A stretch of DNA of 64,000 nucleotides from Bradyrhizobium erythrophlei (GTDB taxonomy: Bacteria; Pseudomonadota; Alphaproteobacteria; Rhizobiales; Xanthobacteraceae). The number at the start of each line of letters is the position of its first letter. The stretch's first letter is position 1. Positions 9,294 to 18,391 of the stretch are shown here, in pieces. The stretch lies in NCBI RefSeq assembly GCF_900142985.1, contig NZ_LT670849.1, positions 1-64,000 of the forward strand, given 5' to 3'. Under the pieces are notes generated by a model. It saw only the letters and a program-made list of their open reading frames with translations. It made no database searches and was not told the DNA's origin. Both the position numbers and the translations under genes were made by a program.

Positions 9294-9559
9294 TTGAGGC
9301 CAGCCCAGCTTCCGTGAAAACGCGAAGCCTCAAAGTCAACAGGCGGCATGAATCTGGGGCTTTCAGCGCTACTTCAGGGAGCTTGTCTTATGATATTTAT
9401 TATAGATTGAACCCTCACCGGTCAACCAGATCAGCGCGCGCTGCTGCATATCCGCAGCGCTCAAACAACGCTCCGAAAGTTCGTCGAAAACCGCCCAGTC
9501 ACCCGGCCGAATTGCCCTTGTCATCTCGATGCCCAGTTGTGGACGGCTCTAGGTTGGCA
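9294..9559. other. Gap between gene remnants
   Basis: About 270 bp between the DUF4038 remnant and the IS110 remnant. Open frames here are short and resemble nothing I recognise. The part nearest 9560 may still derive from the decayed transposase. Confidence 0.3.
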
Positions 9560-9960
9560 AGCGCTTTTTTCACGTTTGCAGCATTGGTCTCGGTGCATCG
9601 CTTATACTGCTGGGCCTATTTCTGCCTCCGCTCAAGTGCTGTTTCGGCGCGATACGATTGGCGCAGAAGTTGCGTCCTGATCACAAGAACTTGGATTAGC
9701 AACGGCAGCAACCAAAGCAACGGCCAACACCGGACCGACGCCGGGGCGTCTTCGAGCCTCATGCTCATCTCGTTGGATCGGAGCCAGCCTCTGATCAGTC
9801 GGTTGAACTCCAGGATCTGCTCTTTGATCCTGCACAATTGAGCTCCGAACGCTAGGAGACGCACGCGGGCCATTTCCCGAACCCGCCTGTCGCTTGGATC
9901 GGCGACGACATCGAGCACTTGCTCGACACCGTTTCGTTCGCCTTTGGCAAGGCTACTCGA
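9560..9960 (-). pseudogene. IS110-family transposase remnant
   Basis: The minus strand reads VADPSDRRVREMARV, then FGAQLCRIKEQILEFNRLI and RSNEMSMRLE, and after a frameshift near 9740 PGVGPVLAVALVAAVANP. These are successive blocks of the central and C-terminal region of IS110-family transposases, whose helix-hairpin-helix segment reads 'PGVGP-LA'. The N-terminal RuvC-like catalytic part is missing and the frame is broken, so it cannot encode an active enzyme. Confidence 0.7.
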
Positions 9961-10058
9961 ACCTAGGGTTTCGAGAAACGGTTTTCGCCCGAATCTTTGC
10001 GGATCCTGCGGTTAATGAAATTCAAAGATTCTGTTGTCCGATCCCTCTTCGCCAATGA

Positions 10059-10306
10059 TCAACCCATCCGCCAAAAGTGTTTCTGGACAAGTGACCTGAC
10101 CGATTCCGTAGAAACCAGTTTTCAAATTCGCAAACGATAGGCAGAATCGATAAAATCCTTGAAAACTCTGTCATTGACGACAAGCGTCGCGTCAATGCGA
10201 TACTAAACAGGCAAGAGGTAATGCCGGAACCTCGCATATCATTCGTCGGACGCCGGAGCGCTTCCCAATTTCGGTCGTTCAGTGCCAACATCGAGCCGGA
10301 AGACAT
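10059..10306 (-). pseudogene. Remnant of a second Wzt C-terminal domain
   Basis: Read on the minus strand with frameshifts, this gives a DRNW-like start, then TLVVNDRVFKDFIDSAYRLRI, and ends VQKHFWRM. It lines up with the end of the intact Wzt at 13063-14355 (LVVNDTVVMDYIDSAYRLRI, VQKHHWRM), and the DNA is visibly similar over about 200 bp. The ATPase domain is absent. It is a diverged fragment of another wzt gene, interrupted by stop codons and shifts. Confidence 0.75.
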
Positions 10307-10476
10307 ATGTTTCGTGCCTGGTCTAGTATACTTTTAGCTCACATTGCGTCTATTTGTCCGGCTCTCCATACCAGCTTACGTTCGCGCGGTGGCGTTTTGT
10401 TGGCCGTCCAGACGGACTCAGTTGCTTGTTTCGAAGATAGTCTTGAAAAAATCGCTAGCGACAGGAGTTTAAGGAA

Positions 10477-12651
10477 TTGAATTATCGAGGTTCGGTCAAG
10501 AGAGTCTGGCTCGCAATCACTATCTTGCTCAGCGTCGCCAGCGTTGTCGTGATATCTTCGCCGAAGATTTTTCCATACAGTCCGGATTCCGCGAGCACAA
10601 TTCAGAAAATTGTGCACCACATAAACTGGCGCATTCGGTTCTATTTCGCCAAAGCCGTGGGGGGCGTCCCCGAGTTGTCTTGGCTCGAAGTTGCCCAAGG
10701 CACATGGCCAGGTCAACATCTAAGAGGCACTTGGCCCGGAAGCGGATTTATAACGGATTCAATGATCAGGGAAGGACGAAGCCTCAATGCTTCAGTGGTG
10801 AATCCCTTGAACGACGCGAAAGGCCTTTTCGATGGAAAGGAACTCTTCCAAACGAATTGTGCAGGTTGCCACGGACACGATGCGCGTGGTGGAGGTCATG
10901 CTCCCTCGCTCGTCACATCGAACTACAGCGTCGGGGCAAGCGATTTTGCTTTGTACAAGATGCTTCGCGACGGCATTCCTGGGACTGCGATGCAATCGCT
11001 GGGCCTATCGGTTAGAGAGCGTTGGGAAATCGTCGCATTTTTGCGCTCGCTGTCGCGTGAGACGGATGACGCACACCGGACCATAGAACTGCCGCACGTG
11101 GATGTCAGCTGGGACATGCTTAAAGCGGCAAGGAATCTAACCGACTCATGGTTAGTCTATTCAGGTGGGCTTGACGGCTGGCGCCATTCGCCCCTCCGAG
11201 AGATCTCGCCGCTCAACGTTTCTCATCTAAAACTGTTGTGGTTGCACCAATTTGCAGGCTCGCGCGAAGATTCGTTTGAGGCAACACCACTCGTCTCCAG
11301 CAAAACGATCTTCATGACCGAGCCGCCAAACAGCGTTGTGGCGATTAATGCGGAAAACGGGCGCGAGATTTGGCGCCACACCCACCCTCTGCCGACAGAT
11401 CTTCCTGTTTGTTGTGGCCGCGTAAACCGGGGTGTCGCTTTGCTCGGTGGAACATTGTTCGTTGGAACACTCGACGCTCACATGTTGGCAATCGATGCAG
11501 CAAGCGGCGGCGTGAAATGGGAAGTTGAGGTTGCTTCTCCCAAGGATGGATTCTCGATTACGGTGGCGCCACTCATCGTAAAGAACATGGTCATAGTCGG
11601 GGTTTCCGGTGGCGAATTCGGCATACGCGGCTTTCTGGCGGCCTACGACGCTGCGACTGGCAAGGAAGTCTGGCGCTTTTATACCATTCCTGGTCCCGCT
11701 GAATTTGGCTCGGAAAGTTGGAAAAACAATGCATGGCGCAGCGGCGGGGGACCCACTTGGATAACAGGAAGCTATGATCCGGATCTCGACCTTCTCTACT
11801 GGGGCGTCGGTAATCCTTCCCCAAACTATACGAGTGAGGTGCGGCCCGGCGATAATCTGTTCACCAATAGCGTGGTCGCTCTCAATGCAACCACCGGAAA
11901 GCGGGCTTGGCATTTCCAGTTTACGCCGCATGACGAGCATGACTGGGATTCCAACCAGACCCCCGTGCTTGCCGATCTCATGATGGACGGCGTGTCCCGA
12001 AAGGTTATTTGTTGGGCCAATCGCAATGGCTTCTATTATGTGCTCGATCGCGCTGACGGTACTTTTCTAAGGGGCGCTCCTTATGTGAAGGTGACTTGGG
12101 CAAGCGGTCTCGACGTACATGGTCGGCCAATCCTGACGTCAGCTGCAAAAGTCACAAAATCGGGCACACTGACGTGGCCGTGGGTGGGAGGCGGCACTAA
12201 TTGGCTTCCACCGTCTTTCGATCAAACGACTCAAACTTTCCTCGTGCATGCCACAGAGGGCTCGTCGATCTTCACTCAGTCGGATGGCAACGAAGTCAGG
12301 CGCGGAGCAGGCGGCCTCTATGTCGGAAGCGGGTCATCCGCGGCCGACGTGGCCGTCAATGTAGTGAAAGCGCTCGATGCGGCTTCCGGTGCCTTGAAAT
12401 GGCAGCATGCCCTTCCCAACGCTAACCCGGAATTTTCTGGCACTTATAGCGGTATTCTTTCGACTGAAGGTGGGGTGATGTTTACCACTTATGCCGGAAC
12501 AATTTTCGCGCTCGAGATGGCGACAGGCAGAGAACTTTGGCGAGCGGGGTTAGGAGGTAAGACTCAGGCCACCCCAATCAGTTTCACTCTTAATGGCGCT
12601 CAGGTCGTCGCCGTCACAGCCGGCCAGGCGCTATTCTTATTTGGATTGTGA
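10477..12651 (+). CDS. Membrane-anchored cytochrome c-PQQ dehydrogenase fusion
   Basis: 724 aa quinoprotein. An N-terminal membrane segment (about residues 10-28) is followed by a cytochrome c domain with CAGCH at 128-132 and a probable axial Met172, then a PQQ beta-propeller from about 215. Propeller hallmarks are the adjacent cysteines CC (312-313), repeated 'W' blocks such as AATGKEVWRFY, and DEHDWDSNQTP. Classical quinohemoprotein alcohol dehydrogenases carry the cytochrome at the C terminus; here it is N-terminal, giving the order anchor-heme-PQQ. It would oxidise an alcohol or sugar in the periplasm and pass electrons through its own heme. Start is TTG with ACAGGAG 9 bp upstream. It stands alone between gene remnants; the substrate is unknown. 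Confidence 0.85.
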   Translation: MNYRGSVKRVWLAITILLSVASVVVISSPKIFPYSPDSASTIQKIVHHINWRIRFYFAKAVGGVPELSWLEVAQGTWPGQHLRGTWPGSGFITDSMIREGRSLNASVVNPLNDAKGLFDGKELFQTNCAGCHGHDARGGGHAPSLVTSNYSVGASDFALYKMLRDGIPGTAMQSLGLSVRERWEIVAFLRSLSRETDDAHRTIELPHVDVSWDMLKAARNLTDSWLVYSGGLDGWRHSPLREISPLNVSHLKLLWLHQFAGSREDSFEATPLVSSKTIFMTEPPNSVVAINAENGREIWRHTHPLPTDLPVCCGRVNRGVALLGGTLFVGTLDAHMLAIDAASGGVKWEVEVASPKDGFSITVAPLIVKNMVIVGVSGGEFGIRGFLAAYDAATGKEVWRFYTIPGPAEFGSESWKNNAWRSGGGPTWITGSYDPDLDLLYWGVGNPSPNYTSEVRPGDNLFTNSVVALNATTGKRAWHFQFTPHDEHDWDSNQTPVLADLMMDGVSRKVICWANRNGFYYVLDRADGTFLRGAPYVKVTWASGLDVHGRPILTSAAKVTKSGTLTWPWVGGGTNWLPPSFDQTTQTFLVHATEGSSIFTQSDGNEVRRGAGGLYVGSGSSAADVAVNVVKALDAASGALKWQHALPNANPEFSGTYSGILSTEGGVMFTTYAGTIFALEMATGRELWRAGLGGKTQATPISFTLNGAQVVAVTAGQALFLFGL

Positions 12652-12659
12652 CTTGCTCC

Positions 12660-13050
12660 TCCCGCACCTCAATGAGGTAATCAAGTTCACGCATCATCCG
12701 CAAAGCAAAACGGAGAGCGAGTGTCCGCGACCTGGCCCAGGCATTGCCGGGTGAAGTCGTCGACTACGGTCAGGATACGAAAGCGCCGGCCGCTGGAAGC
12801 GTGTCCATCACGAAGTCAAGCGACCAGCGCAGGTTCCGGTCCTGCGGGATCGCCGATCGGAGCCGAGCGCCCGTTTGCGGCCCCCGCTTGGGCACCGACA
12901 GCCGCTCCTCTCTGTAGCCGATAAAGCTTCTTATGGTTGATCCGGACAACTTGCCGAGCCAATAGCAGCCCTCTTCCGTGAATCTGCCTTTGCGCATCGT
13001 CTGTCTCCTCGGTGGAGAACAGAACCCTAACTTAAAACCGGGGAGCCTTT
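12660..13050 (-). pseudogene. IS3-family transposase remnant
   Basis: The minus strand starts MRKGRFTEE, the usual beginning of an IS3-group OrfA. It jumps to YREERLSVPKRG and PQDRNLRWSLDFVMD, typical of the OrfB region before the catalytic core, and after a frameshift continues FRILTVVDDFTRQCLGQ. Most of OrfA and the DDE core are deleted. It overlaps the 3' end of the Wzt gene by frame only at its edge and lies between the PQQ dehydrogenase and the ABC transporter operon. Confidence 0.75.
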
Positions 13051-13062
13051 CAGAGGAATAGG

Positions 13063-14355
13063 TCACATTCGCCAATGGTGTTTTTGTACGAAGACTCCGA
13101 GCGACGCTATCTGGCCAGTTCCGTAGAAATCAGTTTCCAAAATTCGTAAACGATAAGCACTGTCGATATAGTCCATCACAACCGTGTCATTGACGACAAG
13201 CGCGACGTCAATGCGATATTCCCCAGGTACCAGAGGCAATGCTGGGATCTCGCATATCATTCGCTGGACGCCGGAGCGGACCCCCCAATCTCGATTCTTC
13301 TCATAGCTAGCGCGAGCAGCAAAAATGACTTGCCCGTAGAGATCAACGAAATTCAATCGGGGATCAAACCGATCGGTGGCTTGGGGTAGTTCAAATTCAA
13401 CATGGCACTGTAACGCACCCGCAATAGGCAGATCACCCTTCAGAGGTCGGCCATCTCCATCGTATAGTTCAAGTTTTTGGAGCCAGGGCCCATATGATGC
13501 ACGCCGACCACCGTTCGAGCGCAAATCCACAACATGGGAGTGTTCGTCGGTATCGGCGTTGGATGCACTGATATAAAAATCTACAGCGCTCTTTGCGTCT
13601 CCCTGGAACGTCATTTGTCCCCGATTCAGAACGATGGCCTTCTGGCATAGATTTATGATCGCCGGCATATTGTGCGAAACAAACAAAACAGTCCTTCCGG
13701 CCTGTCCGATGCCACCCAGTTTTCCGAGACACTTTTTTTGAAACGCCGTATCACCAACCGCCAGCACCTCATCTACGACCAGAATCTCCGGCTCCAGATG
13801 AGCGGCGACTGCAAACGCCAGACGAACATACATGCCTGACGAATATCGCTTTACAGGCGTGTCAAGGAATCGCTCGACTTCGGCAAATGCTACGATCTCA
13901 TCGAACTTTTTGCGGATTTCCTTCTGGGTCATACCCAATATAGCGCCGTTCAGGAAAATATTTTCGCGACCAGTTAATTCGTTGTGAAACCCCGTACCCA
14001 CTTCGAGCAGGCTTGCGACCCGCCCGCGCAGACTGATGCGCCCGTCAGTGGGTTCGGTAATGCGACTCAAAATCTTAAGTAATGTGCTCTTGCCGGCTCC
14101 ATTGTTTCCTATGATCCCGATGGCTTCACCTCGTTGCACATCGAAACTAAGATCTTTAAGCGCCCAGATCTCTTCGACATCATCACCTTGGACCACCTGT
14201 TGTCCACGAATGACGTTGACGGTCTTACGAACCAGATTCCGAACCTCGCGACCAGCAACATCACGCAAAGCCGTGTACTTCTCCCGCTCAGCCGACAGAT
14301 GTCCGACCAAGTAGCGCTTTGACAGATTTTCGACTGAAATGATCGTGTCGGACAT
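13063..14355 (-). CDS. wzt: Polysaccharide ABC transporter ATP-binding protein with Wzt C-domain
   Basis: 430 aa. The ATPase domain has Walker A GNNGAGKST (83-91), the shortened signature YSSGMYVRLAF (171-181) typical of polysaccharide/teichoic-acid exporters, and Walker B ILVVDEVLAVGD (191-202). After about residue 250 comes the beta-sandwich C domain of Wzt proteins, which in characterised O-antigen systems recognises the capped non-reducing end of the finished chain. It follows the permease gene by 17 bp in one operon. Presence of the C domain suggests export of a chain with a terminal cap (for instance a methyl group), which fits the methyltransferases in the locus. A decayed paralogue of the C domain lies at 10059-10306. 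Confidence 0.93.
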   Translation of the reverse strand: MSDTIISVENLSKRYLVGHLSAEREKYTALRDVAGREVRNLVRKTVNVIRGQQVVQGDDVEEIWALKDLSFDVQRGEAIGIIGNNGAGKSTLLKILSRITEPTDGRISLRGRVASLLEVGTGFHNELTGRENIFLNGAILGMTQKEIRKKFDEIVAFAEVERFLDTPVKRYSSGMYVRLAFAVAAHLEPEILVVDEVLAVGDTAFQKKCLGKLGGIGQAGRTVLFVSHNMPAIINLCQKAIVLNRGQMTFQGDAKSAVDFYISASNADTDEHSHVVDLRSNGGRRASYGPWLQKLELYDGDGRPLKGDLPIAGALQCHVEFELPQATDRFDPRLNFVDLYGQVIFAARASYEKNRDWGVRSGVQRMICEIPALPLVPGEYRIDVALVVNDTVVMDYIDSAYRLRILETDFYGTGQIASLGVFVQKHHWRM

Positions 14356-14372
14356 GACTAACTAAGCTTACG

Positions 14373-15197
14373 TCAGATCAAGTCTGCGAAGCTTTTTTCC
14401 ATCTTTCTGAACTGACTAAAACCCAGCCAAAGAAGAAACGCGATGCAGCCGAGGCTCGTGGCAAGCCCTGGCAGGTAGAGTGGGCTTTGCTCGCCCAGGA
14501 TGCACCATCGAAATCCGTCAATTACCCCTACCATCGGATTCATCGAATAGATCACGCGCCATTCCCCTGGGACAATGTTCGAACTGAACCCGACGGGTGA
14601 CACATAGAGGCCGAGTTGGACAAGGAAGGGAATGATGTATCGAAAGTCACGATACTTGACATTAAGAGAAGCGATCCACAACGCCGGCCCCATGCTTGCG
14701 AAAAAGGCGAGCACCGCAAACCCTGGCAGGGCCAACATCCTCCACGTCGGAGCGAACTGATACCAGGCCATTACGGCAGCAAGAATCAAAAAACCGATCA
14801 ACAGATCCAGGAAAGCGACCACGATACTTGCGGTCGGAATGATGAGCCGCGGAAAGTAGACCTTTGTAATCAATCTCTCGTTGTTGATGAGACTATTAGA
14901 TGCTTCTGACAAGGCCGATGAGAAAAAGGTCCATGGCAGCATACCAGCCAGAACGAGCAAAGCATATGGCGCAGATCCTTCCGACGGCAGTTTGGCGATC
15001 CGACCAAAAATGATCGTAAAGATTACCATCGTAACTAGGGGACGAATAAGCGCCCACAGGATTCCAATTACAGTCTGCTTGTAGCGGATCGAAACATCGC
15101 GCCAAGCCAGAATTCGAAATAATTCGCGGAATCTCCAAAGATCCCGCCAGTAATTGCGGTCGCCTCGACCGTTCTCTATGATCGTTAACTCTTGCAT
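14373..15197 (-). CDS. wzm: Polysaccharide ABC transporter permease
   Basis: 274 aa ABC-2 type permease of the Wzm/KpsM family. It has about six hydrophobic segments, the cytoplasmic N-terminal amphipathic stretch before the first helix (WRDVSIRYKQTVIGILWALIR) that marks polysaccharide exporters, and a conserved SNIVPGEWR/MNPMVG region near residues 210-225. It forms the membrane channel that moves undecaprenyl-linked glycan with the Wzt ATPase encoded 17 bp downstream. The operon faces away from the sugar-nucleotide genes at 15392, leaving about 190 bp for divergent promoters. Confidence 0.92.
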   Translation of the reverse strand: MQELTIIENGRGDRNYWRDLWRFRELFRILAWRDVSIRYKQTVIGILWALIRPLVTMVIFTIIFGRIAKLPSEGSAPYALLVLAGMLPWTFFSSALSEASNSLINNERLITKVYFPRLIIPTASIVVAFLDLLIGFLILAAVMAWYQFAPTWRMLALPGFAVLAFFASMGPALWIASLNVKYRDFRYIIPFLVQLGLYVSPVGFSSNIVPGEWRVIYSMNPMVGVIDGFRWCILGEQSPLYLPGLATSLGCIAFLLWLGFSQFRKMEKSFADLI

Positions 15198-15391
15198 CGG
15201 CTGGATTTATTTGCGTTCTGGTGGCAAGCTTGCTGCCATTTCAAGAAGGATGTCAACGATCTGGTGTAGGAAACTTATCTGATAATATTGATGTTCGCGA
15301 CACTTCGCGATTGCAGGTAAATTCCCCGGCGACCGACCATAACGTTGCATAACGAATTTCCGGCGGCTGAAGTCAAACAAGGTTAATGTAA

Positions 15392-16435
15392 ATGAAAGTA
15401 TTGGTAACTGGATCTGACGGCTATATCGGCGCGGTATTGGGGCCGACGCTCCTCGAACGCGGGTTTGAGGTGGTTGGTATGGACTGCGGCTATTATCGTG
15501 ACGGATGGCTCTTCAACGACCAGCGAACCCGCCCCCTCACCCTGAGCAAGGACATCCGTCAGGTAACGGCAAAGGATGTCGAGGGGTTCGATGCAGTCGT
15601 GCATCTGGCTGAATTATCCAACGATCCCTTAGGAGAGCACCGAGCCTCGATCACTTACGATATTAATCACCAGGGTTCGGTCCGCCTTGCAATCGCGTGC
15701 AAGGAGGCTGGCGTGCCCCGGTTTGTGTATACGTCATCCTGCAGTGTTTACGGGGCCGCTGGCGACGGAAATGATCGCGATGAAAACTCCGAAACCAACG
15801 CGTTGACCGCTTATGCCAAATGTAAGGTGCTCGTCGAGCGCGATGTGGCTGCAATGGCAGGGCCTCATTTTTCTCCCGTTTTCCTTCGGAACGCGACCGC
15901 CTTCGGCGCAAGCCCGCGAATGCGGTTCGATATCGTTCTCAACAATCTCGCCGGCTTTGCGTGGACCAGCAACGAAATTAAGATGACGAGCGATGGCACT
16001 CCGTGGCGGCCGCTTGTTCATATCGCTGACATCAGCGAGGCCGTAGTGAGTGTACTAACAGCGCCACGGCAGCAAATTCACAACCAGATTTTTAATGTCG
16101 GCGATGATAACCAGAACTATCGAGTGCGTGAAATCGCCGAAGTGGTCGGCAATATCTTCGAGGGAGCGAAGGTGAGCTTTGGTCAACAGGGAGGCGACAA
16201 CCGAAGCTATCGAATCTCCTTCGAGAAAATCAGGCGTCACTTACCTGACTTTCAATGCCGATGGACTGCTGAGAAAGGCGCACGTGAATTGGAAGAGATT
16301 TTTCGCCGCGTCCAAATGACGAAGGAAACGTTCATGTTCCGCGCATTTACCCGGCTTGAGCAATTGAAACACCTTCTAGCCACCGGCCAGATTGATGAAA
16401 GCTTCTACTGGCGTTCCTATAACGAAGCGCCGTGA
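15392..16435 (+). CDS. NAD-dependent sugar epimerase/dehydratase (SDR)
   Basis: 347 aa extended short-chain dehydrogenase. It has the NAD-binding GSDGYIG (residues 7-13), TSSCSVYG with the catalytic Ser/Thr, and the catalytic YAKCK (Tyr-x3-Lys) about 26 residues on. Members in such loci epimerise, dehydrate or reduce the 4-keto group of an NDP-sugar. Its stop overlaps the start of the RfbC gene (TGATG), so the two are coupled, which points to successive steps on one 4-keto-sugar. Sequence alone does not show whether it is a 4-reductase, an epimerase or a 4,6-dehydratase; the absence of another dehydratase keeps that last option open. Confidence 0.88.
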   Translation: MKVLVTGSDGYIGAVLGPTLLERGFEVVGMDCGYYRDGWLFNDQRTRPLTLSKDIRQVTAKDVEGFDAVVHLAELSNDPLGEHRASITYDINHQGSVRLAIACKEAGVPRFVYTSSCSVYGAAGDGNDRDENSETNALTAYAKCKVLVERDVAAMAGPHFSPVFLRNATAFGASPRMRFDIVLNNLAGFAWTSNEIKMTSDGTPWRPLVHIADISEAVVSVLTAPRQQIHNQIFNVGDDNQNYRVREIAEVVGNIFEGAKVSFGQQGGDNRSYRISFEKIRRHLPDFQCRWTAEKGARELEEIFRRVQMTKETFMFRAFTRLEQLKHLLATGQIDESFYWRSYNEAP

Positions 16436-16983
16436 TGATCGTTTCTTCAACATCGATTGACGGCGCCCGCATCCTTGACGTCGAACCCGCTTTCGACGAC
16501 CGAGGATTTTTCGCGCGTACCTGGTGCCGGCGGGAGCTAGCGGAACAAGGCCTCAGTGTCGAAATCGCTCAGGAAAGCATCTCCTTCAACCGGAGGAAAG
16601 GCACTCTGCGTGGCCTTCATTTTCAGACGCCGCCGCATGATGAAGTGAAGATCGTGCGGTGCGTACGCGGCGCAATCCTCGATGTCATTGTTGACCTGAG
16701 ACCGCAATCAACGACCTACCTGCGCTCACTGAGTTTCGAACTGTCCGCGGAAAACCATCGCGCTGTTTACGTGCCAAAGGGTTGCGCACACGGCTTCCAA
16801 ACCTTGATCGATGAAACTGAAGTCCACTATCAAATTTCGTCCTTTTACGACCCGACGGCGGCTGCAGGCCACCGCTTCGACGATCCAGCCTTTGCGATTG
16901 TGTGGCCCCTCCCCGTCTCCGTCATCAGCGAGCGCGATTTGCAATGGCCTATGTTTAGCGCAATGGAAACTGATGGCGGCTAA
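16435..16983 (+). CDS. rfbC: dTDP-4-dehydrorhamnose 3,5-epimerase family protein
   Basis: 182 aa cupin-fold RfbC protein. Recognisable blocks are DDRGFFARTW, the QESISFNRRKGTLRGLHFQ segment with the catalytic His, EVKIVRCVRGAILDVIVDLR, and the AVYVPKGCAHGFQTL metal-free cupin strand. RfbC enzymes epimerise C3 and/or C5 of NDP-4-keto-6-deoxysugars. The ATG at 16435 overlaps the upstream TGA; a GTG one codon earlier is also possible. The full dTDP-rhamnose set is not here, so it may work on a CDP- or dTDP-4-keto sugar that the C-methyltransferase at 5515 also uses. Confidence 0.9.
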   Translation: MIVSSTSIDGARILDVEPAFDDRGFFARTWCRRELAEQGLSVEIAQESISFNRRKGTLRGLHFQTPPHDEVKIVRCVRGAILDVIVDLRPQSTTYLRSLSFELSAENHRAVYVPKGCAHGFQTLIDETEVHYQISSFYDPTAAAGHRFDDPAFAIVWPLPVSVISERDLQWPMFSAMETDGG

Positions 16984-17006
16984 TTCGCAGGCCAGCGGAC
17001 ATTAAA

Positions 17007-18326
17007 CTAGACGACAGGCTCCAAAAGTTCCGCATTGACCAAAGCATCGGCAGCTGCGCGGATCGATGAAAATGGCAGGCCTGATCGCTCGGCCATGTCG
17101 AGCAGCGAATGCTGTCCATCAGCAAGATTGAGTACCCAGAGCAATGCCATCTGGTCATACCCGGCCGAACGAAGTCCGCCCAAACCGCCCCACAAACCTC
17201 GGCGACCAAGTTGGGGCTCGCCTTTGGCGTTGCAACTCCGATAGGTCACGTCGCCGTCGATGACCTCGACAATTCTTTTGAGCACTGCAAGAGAATGAGC
17301 AAGGCTCTCGGGACGCAACAAGGACAGATTGTCACCTGAGCTGTGGTATTCGGGATACTCCCCATTGGGGCTTCTCATCAGGCAGCCTACCGGCAGGTTG
17401 AAGCCGGGTGAACAGTACTGACGCTCGTCATAACCATAGGGGACAAATGGGGTTATGCGGTGATCTCCTGGCTCAGTGCGAAGTACATGAGCGACAATGC
17501 GATCGATGCTAGAGTTACCTCTGCGGCTTTGCTTGTAATTTATATGACCGGAATCTCCGAGGCAGGACAGAACGAGCCCGTGATCAATCAGCCCCAGCTT
17601 GCGCTCGTTTCGTGAAAGCCACGTGAGCGAGCCAATCGTGCCAGGTATGAAGACAAAACGATATGTGTGGCGAGGTTTGGCGTTGCGCAAATGCTGCGCC
17701 AGCATCGTCGCCACTACGATTGCAGACAGGTTATCGTTCGCAAGCGATGGATGACAAATGTGGCAAGACAATAACACTTCTCGATCGATCTCCCCTTTGA
17801 TGATGCATTCCGCGTAGGTGAGATGGCCGTCAGCCAGCGTCGAATCTATAACAACTCGATATTCCTCGTCGGTCAAAGCTTCTAGCTGATGATGAGTAAG
17901 GCAAAGACCCCAAGTCTCGCTGTAATATGAGGTACGATAGGGAATCCAGTCAGGATGTTCCGGTAACGTGTGAAGGTGATTGCGCAGCTCGTCCAGCGGG
18001 ACAATCCGATCGAGTGGAGTACTATACTGGAGAACGTGCAAGTTATTCTGTTCGAAATCGATAACTCGCGTGCCATCTAGTTTCGCTATGTAAGCCGCTC
18101 GAACGTTCCACTCTCTCGGAACTGTCCAGTCAAGCGCTGCGGTCCCTGATGGTACCTCGGCTACCTGCAAGGGAATGAAGCGAGAGAGTATCTGGAGCGT
18201 CTGCCGCACACCGTTGCCAGTGATACTTCGGCAAATCGGAAACAACTCCTCCGCAAGGCGCAGCATGGACGCCCCTGCCTCTGGCTTAGTTGAGACTTCT
18301 CGCCCTTGGTCGGGAACCCAGTTCAT
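17007..18326 (-). CDS. DUF4910 aminopeptidase-like protein
   Basis: 439 aa with the three-part DUF2172/DUF4910/winged-helix build: an N-terminal helical region, an M28-type zinc aminopeptidase core with SCHICHPSLANDNLS (about 187-201) and later PYGYDERQY and YHSSGDNLSLL, and a C-terminal winged-helix domain ending in SLLDMAERSG. Family members occur in polysaccharide and secondary-metabolite loci and keep the metal residues, but the natural substrate is unclear. The gene converges with rfbC (23 bp apart) and lies 65 bp downstream of the nucleotidyltransferase in the same direction. I infer a role in glycan or glycopeptide precursor metabolism, not general proteolysis. Confidence 0.82.
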   Translation of the reverse strand: MNWVPDQGREVSTKPEAGASMLRLAEELFPICRSITGNGVRQTLQILSRFIPLQVAEVPSGTAALDWTVPREWNVRAAYIAKLDGTRVIDFEQNNLHVLQYSTPLDRIVPLDELRNHLHTLPEHPDWIPYRTSYYSETWGLCLTHHQLEALTDEEYRVVIDSTLADGHLTYAECIIKGEIDREVLLSCHICHPSLANDNLSAIVVATMLAQHLRNAKPRHTYRFVFIPGTIGSLTWLSRNERKLGLIDHGLVLSCLGDSGHINYKQSRRGNSSIDRIVAHVLRTEPGDHRITPFVPYGYDERQYCSPGFNLPVGCLMRSPNGEYPEYHSSGDNLSLLRPESLAHSLAVLKRIVEVIDGDVTYRSCNAKGEPQLGRRGLWGGLGGLRSAGYDQMALLWVLNLADGQHSLLDMAERSGLPFSSIRAAADALVNAELLEPVV

Positions 18327-18391
18327 GCCTAAGACGCCACCTCAGTCCCGCAGTGAAATCCGTATTTGATAAGAACAGCAGCTCTCACTTT

